Origin: an uncultured Pelagibacteraceae bacterium | GTDB lineage: Bacteria; Pseudomonadota; Alphaproteobacteria; Pelagibacterales; Pelagibacteraceae | DNA: 64,000 nt | NCBI GenBank assembly: GCA_902561095.1 | Contig: CACEOF010000002.1 | Location: forward strand, 1 to 64,000 | Direction: 5' to 3' | In this document: piece by piece, positions 30,094 through 44,731 of the stretch | Layout: every line of letters starts with the position of its first letter | Position numbering within the stretch: position 1 is the stretch's first letter | Program-made: the position numbers and the translations under genes | Notes under the pieces: generated by a model | The model's input: the letters and a program-made list of their open reading frames with translations, nothing else | Databases searched by the model: none | What the model was told of the DNA's origin: nothing

Positions 30094-31161
30094 ATGTCTG
30101 ATATTAAAAAAATTAAAGATGAATTCTTAAATAAACTAAGTACAGATTTAAAAATTGAAAGTGTAAATCAAATTAAGTCAGAGCTATTTGGTAAGAATGG
30201 CAAAATTTCTAATTCTTTTAAAAATCTAGGATCTTTACCCGCAGAAGAACGTAAAAAGTTTGCATCAGATTTAAATTTTATAAAAGATGAACTTCAAGAA
30301 AAAATTAACAAAAAAATTCAAGAAATAGAAATTAAAGAAATAAATTCTAAGCTAGAGAATGAAAAAGTAGATATAACTCTACCTGAAAGAAATATTGTTC
30401 AAGGTAAGATACACCCTGTTTCTCAAGTTATAGATGAAATATCCTCTATATTTTCTGAAATTGGTTTTAGCGTTGAAGAAGGACCAGATGTAGAGAATGA
30501 ACATTACAACTTTACTGCATTAAACACACCAGATAACCATCCAGCGAGAGACATGCATGACACTTTTTATTTAGATGATAAAAAACAATTACTTTTAAGA
30601 ACTCATACATCTCCAGTACAAGTACGTACAATGTTAAAAGGTAAACCTCCATTTAAAATTATTGCTCCTGGTAGAACCTATAGATCTGATAGTGATCAAA
30701 CCCATGCTCCAATGTTTCATCAAGTTGAGGGACTTCATATTGATAAAAATATAAATATGGGACATTTAAAAGGTTGCCTAAATTATTTTATAAAATCTTT
30801 TTTTGAAGTTGATAAAATTAAAATGAGATTAAGACCAAGTCACTTCCCATTTACAGAACCATCAGCAGAAGTTGATATTGGTTATGAATTGAAAGATGGC
30901 AAAATAGTTATTGGTGAAGGGGATAAATGGTTAGAGATTTTAGGTTGTGGGATGGTACATCCAAATGTACTTAAAAATGTAAAAATAAACCCTGACAAGT
31001 ATCAAGGTTATGCATTTGGGATTGGCATAGATAGATTAGCTATGCTTAAATATGGAATAAATGACCTAAGAGCTTTTTTTGAGACAGACTATAGGTGGCT
31101 TAATCACTTTGGGTTTGATCCACTAGACGTACCATCAAATTATAGAGGTCTTAGTCGATGA
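30094..31161 (+). CDS. pheS: Phenylalanyl-tRNA synthetase alpha subunit
   Basis: [42 protein letters not shown]. Confidence 0.97.
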   Translation: MSDIKKIKDEFLNKLSTDLKIESVNQIKSELFGKNGKISNSFKNLGSLPAEERKKFASDLNFIKDELQEKINKKIQEIEIKEINSKLENEKVDITLPERNIVQGKIHPVSQVIDEISSIFSEIGFSVEEGPDVENEHYNFTALNTPDNHPARDMHDTFYLDDKKQLLLRTHTSPVQVRTMLKGKPPFKIIAPGRTYRSDSDQTHAPMFHQVEGLHIDKNINMGHLKGCLNYFIKSFFEVDKIKMRLRPSHFPFTEPSAEVDIGYELKDGKIVIGEGDKWLEILGCGMVHPNVLKNVKINPDKYQGYAFGIGIDRLAMLKYGINDLRAFFETDYRWLNHFGFDPLDVPSNYRGLSR

Positions 31162-33566
31162 AATTTACAATTGGCTGGCTTAAAGAACACCTAGATACTA
31201 AGTTTAAGGATTATGAAATAATTGATAAGTTAACGGATGTTGGACTTGAAGTTGAAAGCTATGAAAAGGCTAGCTCTGACTTAGACAATTTTAAAGTTGC
31301 AAAAATTATAAACACTGAACAACACCCTAATGCAGATAAGCTAAAAGTATGCGATGTTGATATAGGAGAGCAAAACACTGTAAAAGTTGTTTGTGGAGCA
31401 CCTAATGCCAAGAATGATCTCTTAACTGTTTATGCTGGTCCTGGATCAGTGATTCCAAAAAACAACATGAAACTCACTGTTAGCAAAATAAGAGGTGTGA
31501 CCTCATATGGAATGTTGTGCTCAGAATCTGAATTAAACTTATCTAATGAAAGTCATGGAATAACTGAACTTAAGTCAAATAAGTATTCTGACAAAGTAGG
31601 AAAAAATTTTTTTAAAAATAATTCTGAAAAAGTTGTTGATTTATCAATCACTCCCAATAGACCTGATTGTTTAGGTGTTAGAGGAGTTGCAAGAGATCTT
31701 GCAGCAGCGGGAGTTGGTAAATTAAAAAATAGCTCTAATATAAAAATTAAAAATAATGGGTCTCAAAAAATTCAGGTTTCTATCACAAAAGATAAAAATC
31801 AAGGTTGTACTATATTTGGTAGTTGTTTTATAAAAGATGTTACAAATAAAGAAAGTCCAAAGTGGCTAAAGGATAAAATTATATCTCTAGGTCAGAAACC
31901 TATTTCAGCGATTGTAGATATAACTAACTATGTGATGCTGGATTTAAATAGACCACTTCATGCATATGATGCAGACAAAATTGATAAGGAAATTATTGTA
32001 AGAACCTCAAACAAAGATGAGACGTTTGAAGCTCTTGATAACAAAGAGTATAAATTAGATAATGATATGTGTGTTATTTCTGATCAGTCTGGGGTGTTAG
32101 GATTGGGTGGAATAATAGGAGGTACACGCTCAGGTACGAACCTTAACACTAAAAATATTTTGTTAGAGTCTGCATATTTTTTACCAAGATCAATTAGAAA
32201 AACCTCAAAATTATTGAATATTGACACTGATGCTAAATTTAGATTTGAAAGAGGTATTGACCCACAATCGATCGAGATAGGCCTAAAGAAAGCTGCACAA
32301 TTAATAACCAAAATCTGCGGAGGAAGTGTTAGCAAGTTTGATGTTCAAAGCATCAGAAAATATAAAAAAAATAATATCAAATTTAAAATTGCTTTGTTTG
32401 AAAAAATTGCAGGATTTAAAATAAAAGATAAAGAAATCATAAAAATCTTAATAGATTTAGGATTTGAGGTTTCTAAAAAGAAATCTGAATTAGAATTAAA
32501 AATTCCTACGTGGAGACCTGATATAATTCAACCTATAGATGTTGTTGAGGAGATAGTAAGAATAAAAGGTTTCAATAACATAAAAACTTTAGAACCAGAA
32601 AAAAAAAGAATTAAAGATACACTTAATAAACAACAAAAACTTTTCCATTTTTTACAACGTTCAGTAGCATCAAAAGGATATTTTGAAACTGTAACCTGGT
32701 CATTTACAGACTCAAAATTAAACAGTTTTTTTAAAGAAAATTATAGAGAGATTAAGATAGTAAATCCAATAAGTTCAGACTTAGATGTTTTAAGAAATTC
32801 GATATTTCCTAATTTAATATTTTATCTCAAGAAAAATTTAGATAGAGGATTTAAAGATATTGCTTTTTTTGAAATAGGACCAATTTTTAAGGACAACAAA
32901 CCTGGAGAACAATTAACAATAATAGGTGGAATAAAATCAGGAAAAATATCAAGATTAAACTGGAATGAAGAAAATAGATCAATTGACGTGTTCGATGCAA
33001 AAAAAGATATAATTCAAACATTAATTGAAGCTGGATATAGCAGACAAAGTTTATTTGTAAGAGAAAAATCTCCTTCTTACTATCATCCAGGAAAATCTGG
33101 TTCTGTTTATCTCGATAAAGACGATATTGATCCAGTGGGATATTTTGGGGAAATTCATCCAAATATTATAAAAAAACTTGATGTAAAAACTGAAGCATTG
33201 GTAGGTTTTGAGATTTACTTAGACTACTTAAAAGATAAAAAACTTAAAATCAAAGAATCAAAATCTAAATTTCAAATTTCAGACTATCAAAAATCAGATA
33301 GAGACTTTGCTTTTGTGGTTGATAAAAAATTTAAAGCCCAAGATTTAATAGAAATAATATCTTCTATAGATCAAAGTTTAATTAAATCAGTTAAAATTTT
33401 TGATGTCTATGAGGGTGAAAATATTCCTAAAGATAAAAAATCTATAGCTATAAATGTGACCATTCAATCCTCAGAAAAGACACTGGATGAAAAAGATCTT
33501 GAAAAAATTAATAAATTAATAATCTCAACTGTTGAGATTAAATCAGGTGCAAAAATTAGATCATAA
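31158..33566 (+). CDS. pheT: Phenylalanyl-tRNA synthetase beta subunit
   Basis: [18 protein letters not shown]-like tRNA-binding domain, FDX-ACB-like C-terminus. Confidence 0.97.
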   Translation: MKFTIGWLKEHLDTKFKDYEIIDKLTDVGLEVESYEKASSDLDNFKVAKIINTEQHPNADKLKVCDVDIGEQNTVKVVCGAPNAKNDLLTVYAGPGSVIPKNNMKLTVSKIRGVTSYGMLCSESELNLSNESHGITELKSNKYSDKVGKNFFKNNSEKVVDLSITPNRPDCLGVRGVARDLAAAGVGKLKNSSNIKIKNNGSQKIQVSITKDKNQGCTIFGSCFIKDVTNKESPKWLKDKIISLGQKPISAIVDITNYVMLDLNRPLHAYDADKIDKEIIVRTSNKDETFEALDNKEYKLDNDMCVISDQSGVLGLGGIIGGTRSGTNLNTKNILLESAYFLPRSIRKTSKLLNIDTDAKFRFERGIDPQSIEIGLKKAAQLITKICGGSVSKFDVQSIRKYKKNNIKFKIALFEKIAGFKIKDKEIIKILIDLGFEVSKKKSELELKIPTWRPDIIQPIDVVEEIVRIKGFNNIKTLEPEKKRIKDTLNKQQKLFHFLQRSVASKGYFETVTWSFTDSKLNSFFKENYREIKIVNPISSDLDVLRNSIFPNLIFYLKKNLDRGFKDIAFFEIGPIFKDNKPGEQLTIIGGIKSGKISRLNWNEENRSIDVFDAKKDIIQTLIEAGYSRQSLFVREKSPSYYHPGKSGSVYLDKDDIDPVGYFGEIHPNIIKKLDVKTEALVGFEIYLDYLKDKKLKIKESKSKFQISDYQKSDRDFAFVVDKKFKAQDLIEIISSIDQSLIKSVKIFDVYEGENIPKDKKSIAINVTIQSSEKTLDEKDLEKINKLIISTVEIKSGAKIRS

Positions 33567-35378
33567 ATGCCCAGTGGAATTGATAATATAAGAAATTTTG
33601 CAATTATTGCGCATATTGACCACGGAAAATCTACTATAGCTGATAGGATAATTCACAGTTGTGGGGGTTTAACCGAAAGAGAAATGAAAGCCCAAGTTCT
33701 TGACTCAATGGATATTGAGAGAGAAAGAGGAATAACAATTAAAGCTCAAACTGTAAAATTAAAATACAAAGCTAAAGATGGAAAAGAATATATTTTAAAT
33801 ATTATAGACACACCTGGTCACGTAGATTTTAGCTATGAGGTAAGTAGATCTCTGTATGCATGTGAAGGTTCAATTCTTATAGTCGATAGCACACAAGGTG
33901 TTGAAGCGCAGACGCTAGCAAATGTTTATCAAGCCCTAGATACTAATCATGAAATTGTTCCAGTATTAAATAAGGTTGATTTACCCGCGTCCGATTTAGA
34001 AAAAACAAAAAAACAAATAGAAGATGTTATTGGTATTGATACTGAAAATGCTATTCCATGTTCTGGTAAAACTGGAGAAGGTATTGAAGATATCTTAGAA
34101 CAAATAATAACCACCTTACCTGCGCCTGAAGGCGAAAGTAAATCAGACTTAAAATGTTTACTTGTAGATAGTTGGTATGACACTTATTTAGGTGTAGTAA
34201 TTTTAGTTAGAGTTATTGATGGTAAATTAACAAAAAATATGAAAATTAAAATGATGTCAACTGATCAAGAATATATTGTTGAAAAAGTTGGTGTCTTTAC
34301 TCCTAAACCTACAAATATAAATGAACTAAAAACAGGTGAAATAGGTTTCATAACTACAGGAATTAAAGTCCTATCAGAAACGAAAGTTGGTGATACTATT
34401 TGTGATGCAACAAAACCATTAAAAGATGCCCTTCCAGGTTTTAAACCTAGTAAGCCAGTAGTATTTTGTGGTCTGTTCCCTGTTGATAGTTCAGAGTATC
34501 AAAAATTAAAAGATGGACTAGCCAAACTTCAATTAAATGATGCAAGTTTTTCATTTGAACCTGAGTCATCTTCAGCTTTAGGATTAGGATTTAGGTGTGG
34601 TTTTTTGGGTTTATTACATCTTGAAATTGTAACTGAAAGACTAGAAAGAGAATTTGATGTAAACTTATTAACCACTACTCCTGGAGTTGTTTATAAAGTT
34701 CATTTAAACAATGGAGAAATAGTAGATTTACAAAATCCATCGAGCCTACCTGATCCAACATTAATCAAAATGATTGAGGAACCTTGGATTAAAGCTACCA
34801 TTATAACTCCAGATCAGTATTTAGGATCTATAATAAAAATGTGTCAGGATAAAAGAGGAATACAAACAAATTTAAGTTATTCAGGAAATAGAGCAGTTGT
34901 AAATTATGAGCTTCCTCTAAACGAGGTAGTTTTTGATTTTAATGATCGTCTTAAATCAATGACAAGTGGCTATGCTAGTTTCGATTATGAAATAATTGAA
35001 CACAGAGAGGGTGAATTAGTAAAATTAGGTATTTTAGTAAATGGTGAGCCTGTTGATGCCTTAGCAATGATGATACATAAGGATTTTGCTCAAAAAACTG
35101 GAAGAGAAGTTTGTGAAAAATTAAAAGATTTAATACCTAGACATAACTTCATGATTCCAGTGCAGGCTGCGATAGGAGGAAAGATTATTGCAAGAGAGAC
35201 CATCAAAGGATTTAAAAAAGATGTATTAACAAAAATCCATGGAGGTGGAGCCACAGATAGAAAAAGAAAGCTTTTAGAAAAGCAAAAAAAAGGAAAAGCT
35301 AGGTCAAAACAATTTGGAAAGGTTGAAATACCCCAAGAGGCATTTATTGGAGTTTTAAAAATCAATAAAGATACTTAA
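33567..35378 (+). CDS. lepA: Elongation factor 4
   Basis: [29 protein letters not shown]; 603 aa. Confidence 0.97.
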   Translation: MPSGIDNIRNFAIIAHIDHGKSTIADRIIHSCGGLTEREMKAQVLDSMDIERERGITIKAQTVKLKYKAKDGKEYILNIIDTPGHVDFSYEVSRSLYACEGSILIVDSTQGVEAQTLANVYQALDTNHEIVPVLNKVDLPASDLEKTKKQIEDVIGIDTENAIPCSGKTGEGIEDILEQIITTLPAPEGESKSDLKCLLVDSWYDTYLGVVILVRVIDGKLTKNMKIKMMSTDQEYIVEKVGVFTPKPTNINELKTGEIGFITTGIKVLSETKVGDTICDATKPLKDALPGFKPSKPVVFCGLFPVDSSEYQKLKDGLAKLQLNDASFSFEPESSSALGLGFRCGFLGLLHLEIVTERLEREFDVNLLTTTPGVVYKVHLNNGEIVDLQNPSSLPDPTLIKMIEEPWIKATIITPDQYLGSIIKMCQDKRGIQTNLSYSGNRAVVNYELPLNEVVFDFNDRLKSMTSGYASFDYEIIEHREGELVKLGILVNGEPVDALAMMIHKDFAQKTGREVCEKLKDLIPRHNFMIPVQAAIGGKIIARETIKGFKKDVLTKIHGGGATDRKRKLLEKQKKGKARSKQFGKVEIPQEAFIGVLKINKDT

Positions 35379-35420
35379 ATTGTATCAAAATAGGTTTTAG
35401 TTTAAATATTAAATTTTTAA

Positions 35421-36341
35421 ATGTTAAAATATAATCATAATTGCACAGTTGTAATTACCACCTTTTTCGCTGGCGATAAATTAGAAGCATGTATTAAAAA
35501 TATTCCTAATAATTTTAAGATTTTGATTATTGATAATGGTGGTGAAAAGAATAAAAAAAATTACTTTGAAAGTAGATTTCCAAATTTGACTTATTTTGTT
35601 TCTAATGAAAATTTAGGAGTTCCAAGATCCTACAGTTTAGCAAATAAAATGGTAAAAACTAAATATATGTTTAACACACAACCTGATGTTATTGTAAAAG
35701 AAAAATGTATTGAAAATCTATTAGAAAAAGCAAATTTATATAATAACTTTGCAATTCTTAGTCCAACTATTTTTCATAATAAATCTTATTTTATTGATGG
35801 AGATTATAAACAGCTGAAAATTATTAAAAATAAATATAAAGATTCATTTAAAATAAACTTTCATCCAAGTAATAAAAATCCACCTGACGGAGATATTTCT
35901 GTTGAAGCTGTAACAGGAACAGCGATGCTAATTAATAGGGAAAAACTAAATTCAATAAATGACTGGGATAAAAATATATTCAATTATTATGAGGATATGG
36001 ATTTGTGTTTGAGATTGAGACTAAAAGGTTTTGAAATTATAAAAATAAGAAATGCTGAAGTAGACCATAATCCTTTTTCTTCACACGACAACAGTATTTC
36101 AAAAGAACTTGATTTTTCAAGAAACTGGCATTATTCCTGGTCAAGATTTTACTTTCTAAAAAAACATTCAGGTAAAATGAAAGCATTTAGATTTGGAATA
36201 AATTTATTGCTAAAATCTTCATTTAAATCTTTAATTTATTTATTTTTTAATAAAGAAAAATGTATTACACATTTTGCAAAAACTTCTGGAGTATTATTTG
36301 CAATTTTTAATTTAAAATCAAATTATAGACCAAAACTTTAA
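35421..36341 (+). CDS. Glycosyltransferase family 2
   Basis: ENLGVPRSYSLANKMVKTKYMFNTQPDV, VTGTAMLINREKL, YYEDMDLCLRLRLKGF. Confidence 0.85.
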   Translation: MLKYNHNCTVVITTFFAGDKLEACIKNIPNNFKILIIDNGGEKNKKNYFESRFPNLTYFVSNENLGVPRSYSLANKMVKTKYMFNTQPDVIVKEKCIENLLEKANLYNNFAILSPTIFHNKSYFIDGDYKQLKIIKNKYKDSFKINFHPSNKNPPDGDISVEAVTGTAMLINREKLNSINDWDKNIFNYYEDMDLCLRLRLKGFEIIKIRNAEVDHNPFSSHDNSISKELDFSRNWHYSWSRFYFLKKHSGKMKAFRFGINLLLKSSFKSLIYLFFNKEKCITHFAKTSGVLFAIFNLKSNYRPKL

Positions 36342-36342
36342 A

Positions 36343-37365
36343 ATGAATATTATAATTACAGGTGGCTGTGGCTTTGTTGGTAGTTCTTTATGTTTATTTC
36401 TCAAACAAAATCTTAAAAATTCTAAAATATTAAGTATTGATAATTTGAGCAAAAATTATTCTAAATTTAATCAAAAAATTTTAAAGAAACATAATATTAA
36501 AAATAAAAAAATAAATTTAGGTAAGTTCAATTCCTTGAAACATGTCAATTTCAAGGCTGATATTATAATTGATTGTTCAGCAGAACCTGCAGTAGAAATT
36601 TCAAAAAAAAAAATTGTTAATGTCATTGAGAGTAATTTTATAAGCACTTTAAATATTCTCGAAAAGAATAAGAAAGATGGATCTAAACTTATTTTTATTT
36701 CGAGTAGTCGAGTTTACCCAATAAATAATTCTTATAAAAAATTTCAAGATTATAAAAAAAAAAAAATAATTCCTACATTCACAGAACAAGACAATTTAAA
36801 AGGTGCCAAAACTATATATGGCTTTACCAAATCTGCTTCGGAGGAATTGATAAAAGAGTATAGTTACTCTGAAAAAATAAAATACATCATTAATAGATGT
36901 GGAATTATTTCTGGACCAGGGCAGTATGGAAAAGTAGAGCAAGGTCTAATCAGTTTATGGATGTGGAGGCATATAAATAATATAAATATTACTTATAACG
37001 GGTATGGTGGAAAAGGATTACAAGTTAGAGATGTATTATTTATCAATGACTTTTGTGAATTAATTATTATTCAAATAAAAAATTTTACAAAATATGAAAA
37101 TAACTTGTTTTGTGTTGGTGGAGGCCAAAAAAACTTAATAAATTTAAAAAATTTAACAAAAATTTGTCAAAAAATTTCGAAAAATAAATTAAAAGTTAGA
37201 AAAAACCCTAAAACATCAATTTATGATGTTCCATATTATGTTACATCCTTAAAAAAAATTAAAAAATTTTCTAATTGGAAACCTAAAATATATTTAAATG
37301 AAGGATTGAAAGATATTTATAAATGGATGATTTTAAATAAACCAAAAATAAACAAATTTTTTTAA
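36343..37365 (+). CDS. NAD-dependent epimerase/dehydratase (extended SDR)
   Basis: ITGGCGFVGSSLC, YGFTKSASEEL (YxxxK), VRDVLFINDFCELI. Confidence 0.87.
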   Translation: MNIIITGGCGFVGSSLCLFLKQNLKNSKILSIDNLSKNYSKFNQKILKKHNIKNKKINLGKFNSLKHVNFKADIIIDCSAEPAVEISKKKIVNVIESNFISTLNILEKNKKDGSKLIFISSSRVYPINNSYKKFQDYKKKKIIPTFTEQDNLKGAKTIYGFTKSASEELIKEYSYSEKIKYIINRCGIISGPGQYGKVEQGLISLWMWRHINNINITYNGYGGKGLQVRDVLFINDFCELIIIQIKNFTKYENNLFCVGGGQKNLINLKNLTKICQKISKNKLKVRKNPKTSIYDVPYYVTSLKKIKKFSNWKPKIYLNEGLKDIYKWMILNKPKINKFF

Positions 37366-38408
37366 TGAATTATATTTTAGTAACAGGCTCTTCAGGTTTA
37401 GTAGGATCTGAAACTTCAATTTTTTTTCACAAAAAAAACTTTAAGATTTTGGGAATCGATAACGATAAAAGATCTTATTTTTTTGGAAGATCTGCAAGCA
37501 CCAAAAAGATGACAAAACAATTAATACATGAACTTAAAAATTATAAACATTTAAATATTGATATAACAAATTTAAAAAATTTAGAGAAAGTATTTATTAA
37601 ATATAAAAATAAAATTAAGTGTATTATACATGCAGCTGCTCAACCATCACATGATTGGGCTGCAAAAGAACCTCTTACAGATTTTAGTATTAATGCTTCA
37701 GGGACATTAAATTTATTATATCTAACAAAGAAATATTGTAGAAGAAGCGTTTTTATTTATGTATCTACAAATAAAGTTTATGGCGATTTGCCTAATAGTC
37801 TTCCATTAATAGAAAAGAAAACTCGTTATGAAATTAAATCAAGCCATTCTTTTTATAAAGGTATTAATGAAAAAATGTCAATTGATAAATCAATACACAG
37901 TTTATTTGGTGTATCAAAAGTTTCAGCAGATTTATTAGTACAAGAATATGGTAAAAATTTTAAGTTGAAAACTGGTATTTTCAGGCTTGGTTGCATAACA
38001 GGGGAAAATCATGCTGGAGCAGAATTACATGGTTTTTTAAGTTACCTATTCAAAGCAACTAAAAACAAGATAAAATATAGAATTTATGGTTATAAAGGAA
38101 AACAAGTAAGAGACAACATACACGCAAAAGATCTAGTCAATTGTTTTTGGCATTATTATTTAAAACCAAAATATGGAGAAGTATATAATATTGGTGGAGG
38201 AAGAGAAAATTCTTGTTCTGTGCTGGAAGCTATTAGACTAATTGAAAATAAAACTAATAATAAGTTAGATTTTTCTTTTATTAAAAAAAACAGATCAGGT
38301 GATCATATTTGGTATATTACTGACAACAAAAAATTTAAAAGAGACTACCCAGGCTGGAAAATTGAATATAATCTAAAAAAAATTATTGATAAAATGAATA
38401 ATAATTAA
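37365..38408 (+). CDS. NAD-dependent epimerase/dehydratase (extended SDR)
   Basis: VTGSSGLVGSETS, FGVSKVSADLL region, VRDNIHAKDLVN. Confidence 0.87.
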   Translation: MNYILVTGSSGLVGSETSIFFHKKNFKILGIDNDKRSYFFGRSASTKKMTKQLIHELKNYKHLNIDITNLKNLEKVFIKYKNKIKCIIHAAAQPSHDWAAKEPLTDFSINASGTLNLLYLTKKYCRRSVFIYVSTNKVYGDLPNSLPLIEKKTRYEIKSSHSFYKGINEKMSIDKSIHSLFGVSKVSADLLVQEYGKNFKLKTGIFRLGCITGENHAGAELHGFLSYLFKATKNKIKYRIYGYKGKQVRDNIHAKDLVNCFWHYYLKPKYGEVYNIGGGRENSCSVLEAIRLIENKTNNKLDFSFIKKNRSGDHIWYITDNKKFKRDYPGWKIEYNLKKIIDKMNNN

Positions 38409-38426
38409 TTATAACGGTTAAATGTT

Positions 38427-38516
38427 GGAGAGGTGGCCGAGTGGTTGAAGGCGCACGCTTGGAAAGCGTGTAAAGGAGCAATCCTTTCATGGGTTCGAAT
38501 CCCATTCTCTCCGCCA
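38427..38516 (+). tRNA. tRNA-Ser (GGA)
   Basis: GGAGAGG...CACGC-TTGGAAA-GCGTG..., long variable arm, GGTTCGAATCC, encoded CCA. Confidence 0.95.
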
Positions 38517-38628
38517 TTAAAAAAGCCTTAATTTTCAGTCTTGATTTGCCCTTTTTATTTTTTTTTTGCAAAGATAAATCAGCATTTTTTTAAAAAAATG
38601 TTATAATTAATTTCTTTCCATTTATTAA

Positions 38629-40683
<2,055 letters not shown>

Positions 40684-40685
40684 AA

Positions 40686-41966
40686 ATGAAGTTTTTTGAA
40701 ACTTCAAAGCAATATTCTTTCAAAAAATCAACCTATATAACTTTAAGATGGATTGGAATCGTTGGTCAACTTATAGCTGTAAACTTTGTATATTTAGTTT
40801 TAAATTTTAAATTTGATTTTATTTTATCTAATTTAATAATCACACTGGGGATAATTAGTAACTTTTATTTAATTTATATTTATAAAAAAACTCAACTATC
40901 AGACAAATCAGCATTTGTTTTCCTTTTTATCGATATAATTCAGTTGAGCGTTTTAATTTATTTGACAGGAGGCATTGTAAATCCATTCATTATATTTCTT
41001 TTAATACCAAGTGTATTTTCTTCATCAAACTTAAGTTTCAAAACTAATACATTACTAGTAAGTTTCACAGTTGTCTCAATTTTATTTTTGACTTTTTATT
41101 CTAAAGATTTGCCTGCACCTTTAAGTGATCATTTTCATGTAAGCCCTTATTATTATTTTTCTATACCAGTTGCATTAGTAATTGCCTTAGTTTTTTTGAA
41201 CTATTTTGCTATGACATTTGGTTCACAATCACGTTTGAGAAAAGATGCTTTATCAAAAATGGAGGAAGTGATGGCAAAAGAACACGAATTATTATCTTTA
41301 GGTGGTCAAGCAGCAGCAGCAGCACATTCACTAGGCACTCCACTTTCAACAATTAAAATAATTACTCAAGATTTAATGAAACAATTAGAGAATAATAAAG
41401 AATTTGATAAAGACTTAAAGTTGCTAAACAGTCAGGTAGAAAGGTGTAATGAAATATTAAAAAGATTGAGCCTTAATCCCGTTGAAGAAGACGATTTTAT
41501 AGATAAAGACATAACTTTAAGAGAATATTTATCTGAAATCATTGTTTCTTTCAAAGAAATAAGTAACAAAAATTTTATATTTAATTTTGATCAGGACTCA
41601 AACCCAAAAAAAATAAGTAAATCTATTGAGATTGTATATGGTTTAAGGAATTTTATAGGTAATGCTAACAAGTTCTCAAAAGAAAAAATTTTTATAAATT
41701 TGAAAAGTGATAGTGAGATGACAGAAATAACAATAGAAGATGATGGAGACGGCTATCCTAGAGATATTCTACCTAAAATTGGTGAACCCTATTTAAAAGC
41801 TAGCAATCCTTATGATAAATCAAAAACAGGTTTAGGCCTGGGACTATTTATTGGAAAGACTTTATTAGAAAAAAACTTTGCTTCATTAAATTTTAGAAAC
41901 TCCAAAACTAGAAATGGAGCAGAGGTTATAATTAATTGGCAGAATACTGATTTATTTAATATCTAA
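40686..41966 (+). CDS. regB: RegB/PrrB/ActS-like sensor histidine kinase
   Basis: Multi-TM N-terminus, [21 protein letters not shown]-box, [13 protein letters not shown] cysteine region, [14 protein letters not shown]. Confidence 0.82.
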   Translation: MKFFETSKQYSFKKSTYITLRWIGIVGQLIAVNFVYLVLNFKFDFILSNLIITLGIISNFYLIYIYKKTQLSDKSAFVFLFIDIIQLSVLIYLTGGIVNPFIIFLLIPSVFSSSNLSFKTNTLLVSFTVVSILFLTFYSKDLPAPLSDHFHVSPYYYFSIPVALVIALVFLNYFAMTFGSQSRLRKDALSKMEEVMAKEHELLSLGGQAAAAAHSLGTPLSTIKIITQDLMKQLENNKEFDKDLKLLNSQVERCNEILKRLSLNPVEEDDFIDKDITLREYLSEIIVSFKEISNKNFIFNFDQDSNPKKISKSIEIVYGLRNFIGNANKFSKEKIFINLKSDSEMTEITIEDDGDGYPRDILPKIGEPYLKASNPYDKSKTGLGLGLFIGKTLLEKNFASLNFRNSKTRNGAEVIINWQNTDLFNI

Positions 41967-43756
41967 TGGTATTTTTTTGTTTCAAAAAGAGAACTTAATT
42001 GTGAAATCATCACATCTCCTAACTCATTAACATCAGTAATCTTAATTGCTTTATCATAATATCTAGATACATCGTGACCTATTCCAATTGCTAAAACTTC
42101 AATATCAGATTTATTTTCAATATATTTGACTATTTTTTTAAGATGTTTTTCAAGGAAATCACCAGAGTTCACAGAAAGAGTTGAATCATCAACAGGAGCC
42201 CCATCAGAAATAACCATTAAAATTTTTCTCTCTTCTTTTCTCTTTTTAATTCTACTATAGGCCCATGATATTGCTTCCCCATCAATATTTTCTTTTAGCA
42301 GACCTTCTTTTAGCATAAGCCCCAAGTTATTTTTTGCTTGTCTCCAATGAGTATCTGCACTTTTATATATTATATGTCTTAAATCGTTTAATCGTCCAGG
42401 AGTTTTTGGCTTTGAACTTTTAGCCCATAACTCCCTTGACTGCCCACCTTTCCAGTTTTTAGTTGTAAAACCTAAAATTTCAACTTTGACAGAGCACCTC
42501 TCCAGAGTTCTAGATAAAATATCAGCACAAATCGCCGCTATAGTAATTGGTCTTCCTCTCATCGATCCTGAGTTATCAATTAACAGAGTGACGACAGTAT
42601 CTTTGAAGTCCAAGTCTTTTTCTTTTTTGAATGACAAAGAATTGTAAGGATCCATTATTATTCTTGGTAATTTTGAACTATCAAGCAATCCTTCCTCTAA
42701 ATCAAATTCCCATGCTCTATTTTGTTTTGCAAGTAATTGTCTTTGAAGCTTATTTGCTAGTTTTGTTATGATATCTTGAAAACCTACTAATTGTTGGTCT
42801 AAACTTTTTCTTAGTTTAGTTGCTTCATTTGCATTTTCAAGATTTTCCGCTTTTACAATTTCATCAAATTGAATGGTAAAGATTTTATAATCAAGATTTA
42901 GATTATCGATGTTCTTTTTTAGAGTCTGCTCTGTGCTTTGTTCCTCTGACTCTATTTCTGACAATTGCTCGTCTAAATTAAATTCATCGATATCATAATC
43001 TGCGTCCAAAGTAGCTTGGGTTTCTTGTTCCTTATTTTCATCCTTGTTATCCTCATTTTCGTTATTTTGATCGTCATTCGATGGATTATCTTGTCCTTGA
43101 TCTTGATTTTCTTCGTTAGTTTGATCCTCCTCACTTTGAAAAATATCCATTTCCTCCAGGATCTTAGAAAAACGAGAGCTATAAGTATTCTGATCTTCAA
43201 GATTATCTAATAAAAATTCTTTATGTTTTTCTATAGATTTTTCAAAGTCTCCCTCCCAAAAATTAAGCATTTTTGAGGTTAATGGATTTAGTTTAACCTT
43301 ATGAAAATTTTTAAGCATGTAAAGTTCAAATGCTTCAGAAACAGTAACATCTTCTTTAGTTTTCAATTGATCTCTACGCTTTTGACTAATTATTTGTGAA
43401 TAATTTTCATGAATATTTTTTTCAATTCCTCTTAACATTTGACCACCCAACATCTCATATCTTATTTTTTCAGCAATATTATAAAGTAATCTAGAGGAAT
43501 TGTTCACTGGCAAATTTTTTTTATAAATAGCATCATTCGAGAATTTTTTCTTTAAAGCAGAAGAGTCTGTCTCTGCTCGCAATCTTACAAAATCACTTGG
43601 ACTGTTTATGTTATCAATTTCAATAGCAGTTATATCTTTAAATTTATTTTTTTCTGACTCTTTTTTATTTAAATCAAAGTTGTCAGATATAACTTTTGCA
43701 GTTGAAGTTAATGCAATTTTAAATTTTTCTTTTAAATTGTTTTCTCTACTACTCAT
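41963..43756 (-). CDS. cobT: CobT-like protein (VWA domain, cobaltochelatase subunit family)
   Basis: Acidic linker plus [15 protein letters not shown] (MIDAS-like) and [12 protein letters not shown]...[19 protein letters not shown]. Confidence 0.88.
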   Translation of the reverse strand: MSSRENNLKEKFKIALTSTAKVISDNFDLNKKESEKNKFKDITAIEIDNINSPSDFVRLRAETDSSALKKKFSNDAIYKKNLPVNNSSRLLYNIAEKIRYEMLGGQMLRGIEKNIHENYSQIISQKRRDQLKTKEDVTVSEAFELYMLKNFHKVKLNPLTSKMLNFWEGDFEKSIEKHKEFLLDNLEDQNTYSSRFSKILEEMDIFQSEEDQTNEENQDQGQDNPSNDDQNNENEDNKDENKEQETQATLDADYDIDEFNLDEQLSEIESEEQSTEQTLKKNIDNLNLDYKIFTIQFDEIVKAENLENANEATKLRKSLDQQLVGFQDIITKLANKLQRQLLAKQNRAWEFDLEEGLLDSSKLPRIIMDPYNSLSFKKEKDLDFKDTVVTLLIDNSGSMRGRPITIAAICADILSRTLERCSVKVEILGFTTKNWKGGQSRELWAKSSKPKTPGRLNDLRHIIYKSADTHWRQAKNNLGLMLKEGLLKENIDGEAISWAYSRIKKRKEERKILMVISDGAPVDDSTLSVNSGDFLEKHLKKIVKYIENKSDIEVLAIGIGHDVSRYYDKAIKITDVNELGDVMISQLSSLFETKKYH

Positions 43757-44731
43757 CTAAATTTGAATATTAATTAAAGATTCAGGCAATTCTTCACCAA
43801 AACATCTTTGATAATACTCTGCGATAGTATTTTTCTCTATATCATCACATTTATTTAGAAAAGTTACCCTAAAGGCATAACCAATATCTTTAAAGATTTC
43901 AGAATTTTCTGCCCAGTGCATAACAGTTCTTGGACTCATAACGGTTGAAATATCTCCTGCAATAAATCCTTTACGAGTTAATGATGCTACTTTAATCATA
44001 TTGGAGACAACTTCTTTCCCTTTTGAATTGTTTAAATTTTTGTTTTTAGCCAAAATAATATCCATTTCTCTATCAAGACTAAGATAATTTAGTGTTGTTA
44101 CAATATTCCATCTATCCATTTGGCCTTGGTTAATTTGCTGAGTACCATGGTAAAGACCACTGGTATCTCCTAAGCCTACTGTGTTTGATGTTGCAAATAA
44201 TCTAAAAAATTTATTTTGCTTTATTACTTTATTTTTATCTAACAAAGTAAAATTACCTTCAGCTTCTAAAACTCGCTGAATCACAAACATAACATCTGGT
44301 CTTCCTGCATCATATTCATCAAATACTAAAGCAACTGGATTTTGGATAGACCATGGTAAAATTCCCTCGTTAAATTGGGTAACTTGTTTACCTTCTTTTA
44401 AAACTATCGCATCTTTTCCTATTAAATCTATTCTGCTAACATGGCTATCTAGGTTTACACGAATACATGGCCAGTTTAGTCTTGCAGCTATTTGTTCAAT
44501 ATGAGTAGATTTACCTGTTCCATGATATCCTTGAACTAAAACTCTTTTATTAAACGAAAACCCAGAAATTATTGCTAGTGTAGTATCTCTATCAAATTTA
44601 TAACTTTTATCGATTTCAGGAACATAGTCATTTCTTTTTGAAAATGCCTCAACTTCCATCTCTGAATCAATACCAAATGTTTGTTTCAAGGAAACTTTAA
44701 TATCCGGTTTTATGTCAAGATTTGGTGTCAA
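43757..44731 (-). CDS. cobS: CobS-like AAA+ ATPase (cobaltochelatase subunit family)
   Basis: [48 protein letters not shown]. Confidence 0.9.
   Translation of the reverse strand: MTPNLDIKPDIKVSLKQTFGIDSEMEVEAFSKRNDYVPEIDKSYKFDRDTTLAIISGFSFNKRVLVQGYHGTGKSTHIEQIAARLNWPCIRVNLDSHVSRIDLIGKDAIVLKEGKQVTQFNEGILPWSIQNPVALVFDEYDAGRPDVMFVIQRVLEAEGNFTLLDKNKVIKQNKFFRLFATSNTVGLGDTSGLYHGTQQINQGQMDRWNIVTTLNYLSLDREMDIILAKNKNLNNSKGKEVVSNMIKVASLTRKGFIAGDISTVMSPRTVMHWAENSEIFKDIGYAFRVTFLNKCDDIEKNTIAEYYQRCFGEELPESLINIQI

Noticed and set aside
32887-33162. 91-aa minus-strand ORF within pheT
   Set aside because: Antisense to a well supported pheT; no start signal or homology.
38383-38571. 62-aa minus-strand ORF
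   Set aside because: Translates the antisense of tRNA-Ser (MAERMGFEPMKGLLLYTLSKRAPSTTRPPLQ), a known type of spurious ORF.
42973-43210. Low-complexity ORFs on both strands inside cobT
   Set aside because: Arise from the acidic Asp/Glu/Asn linker of CobT read in other frames.
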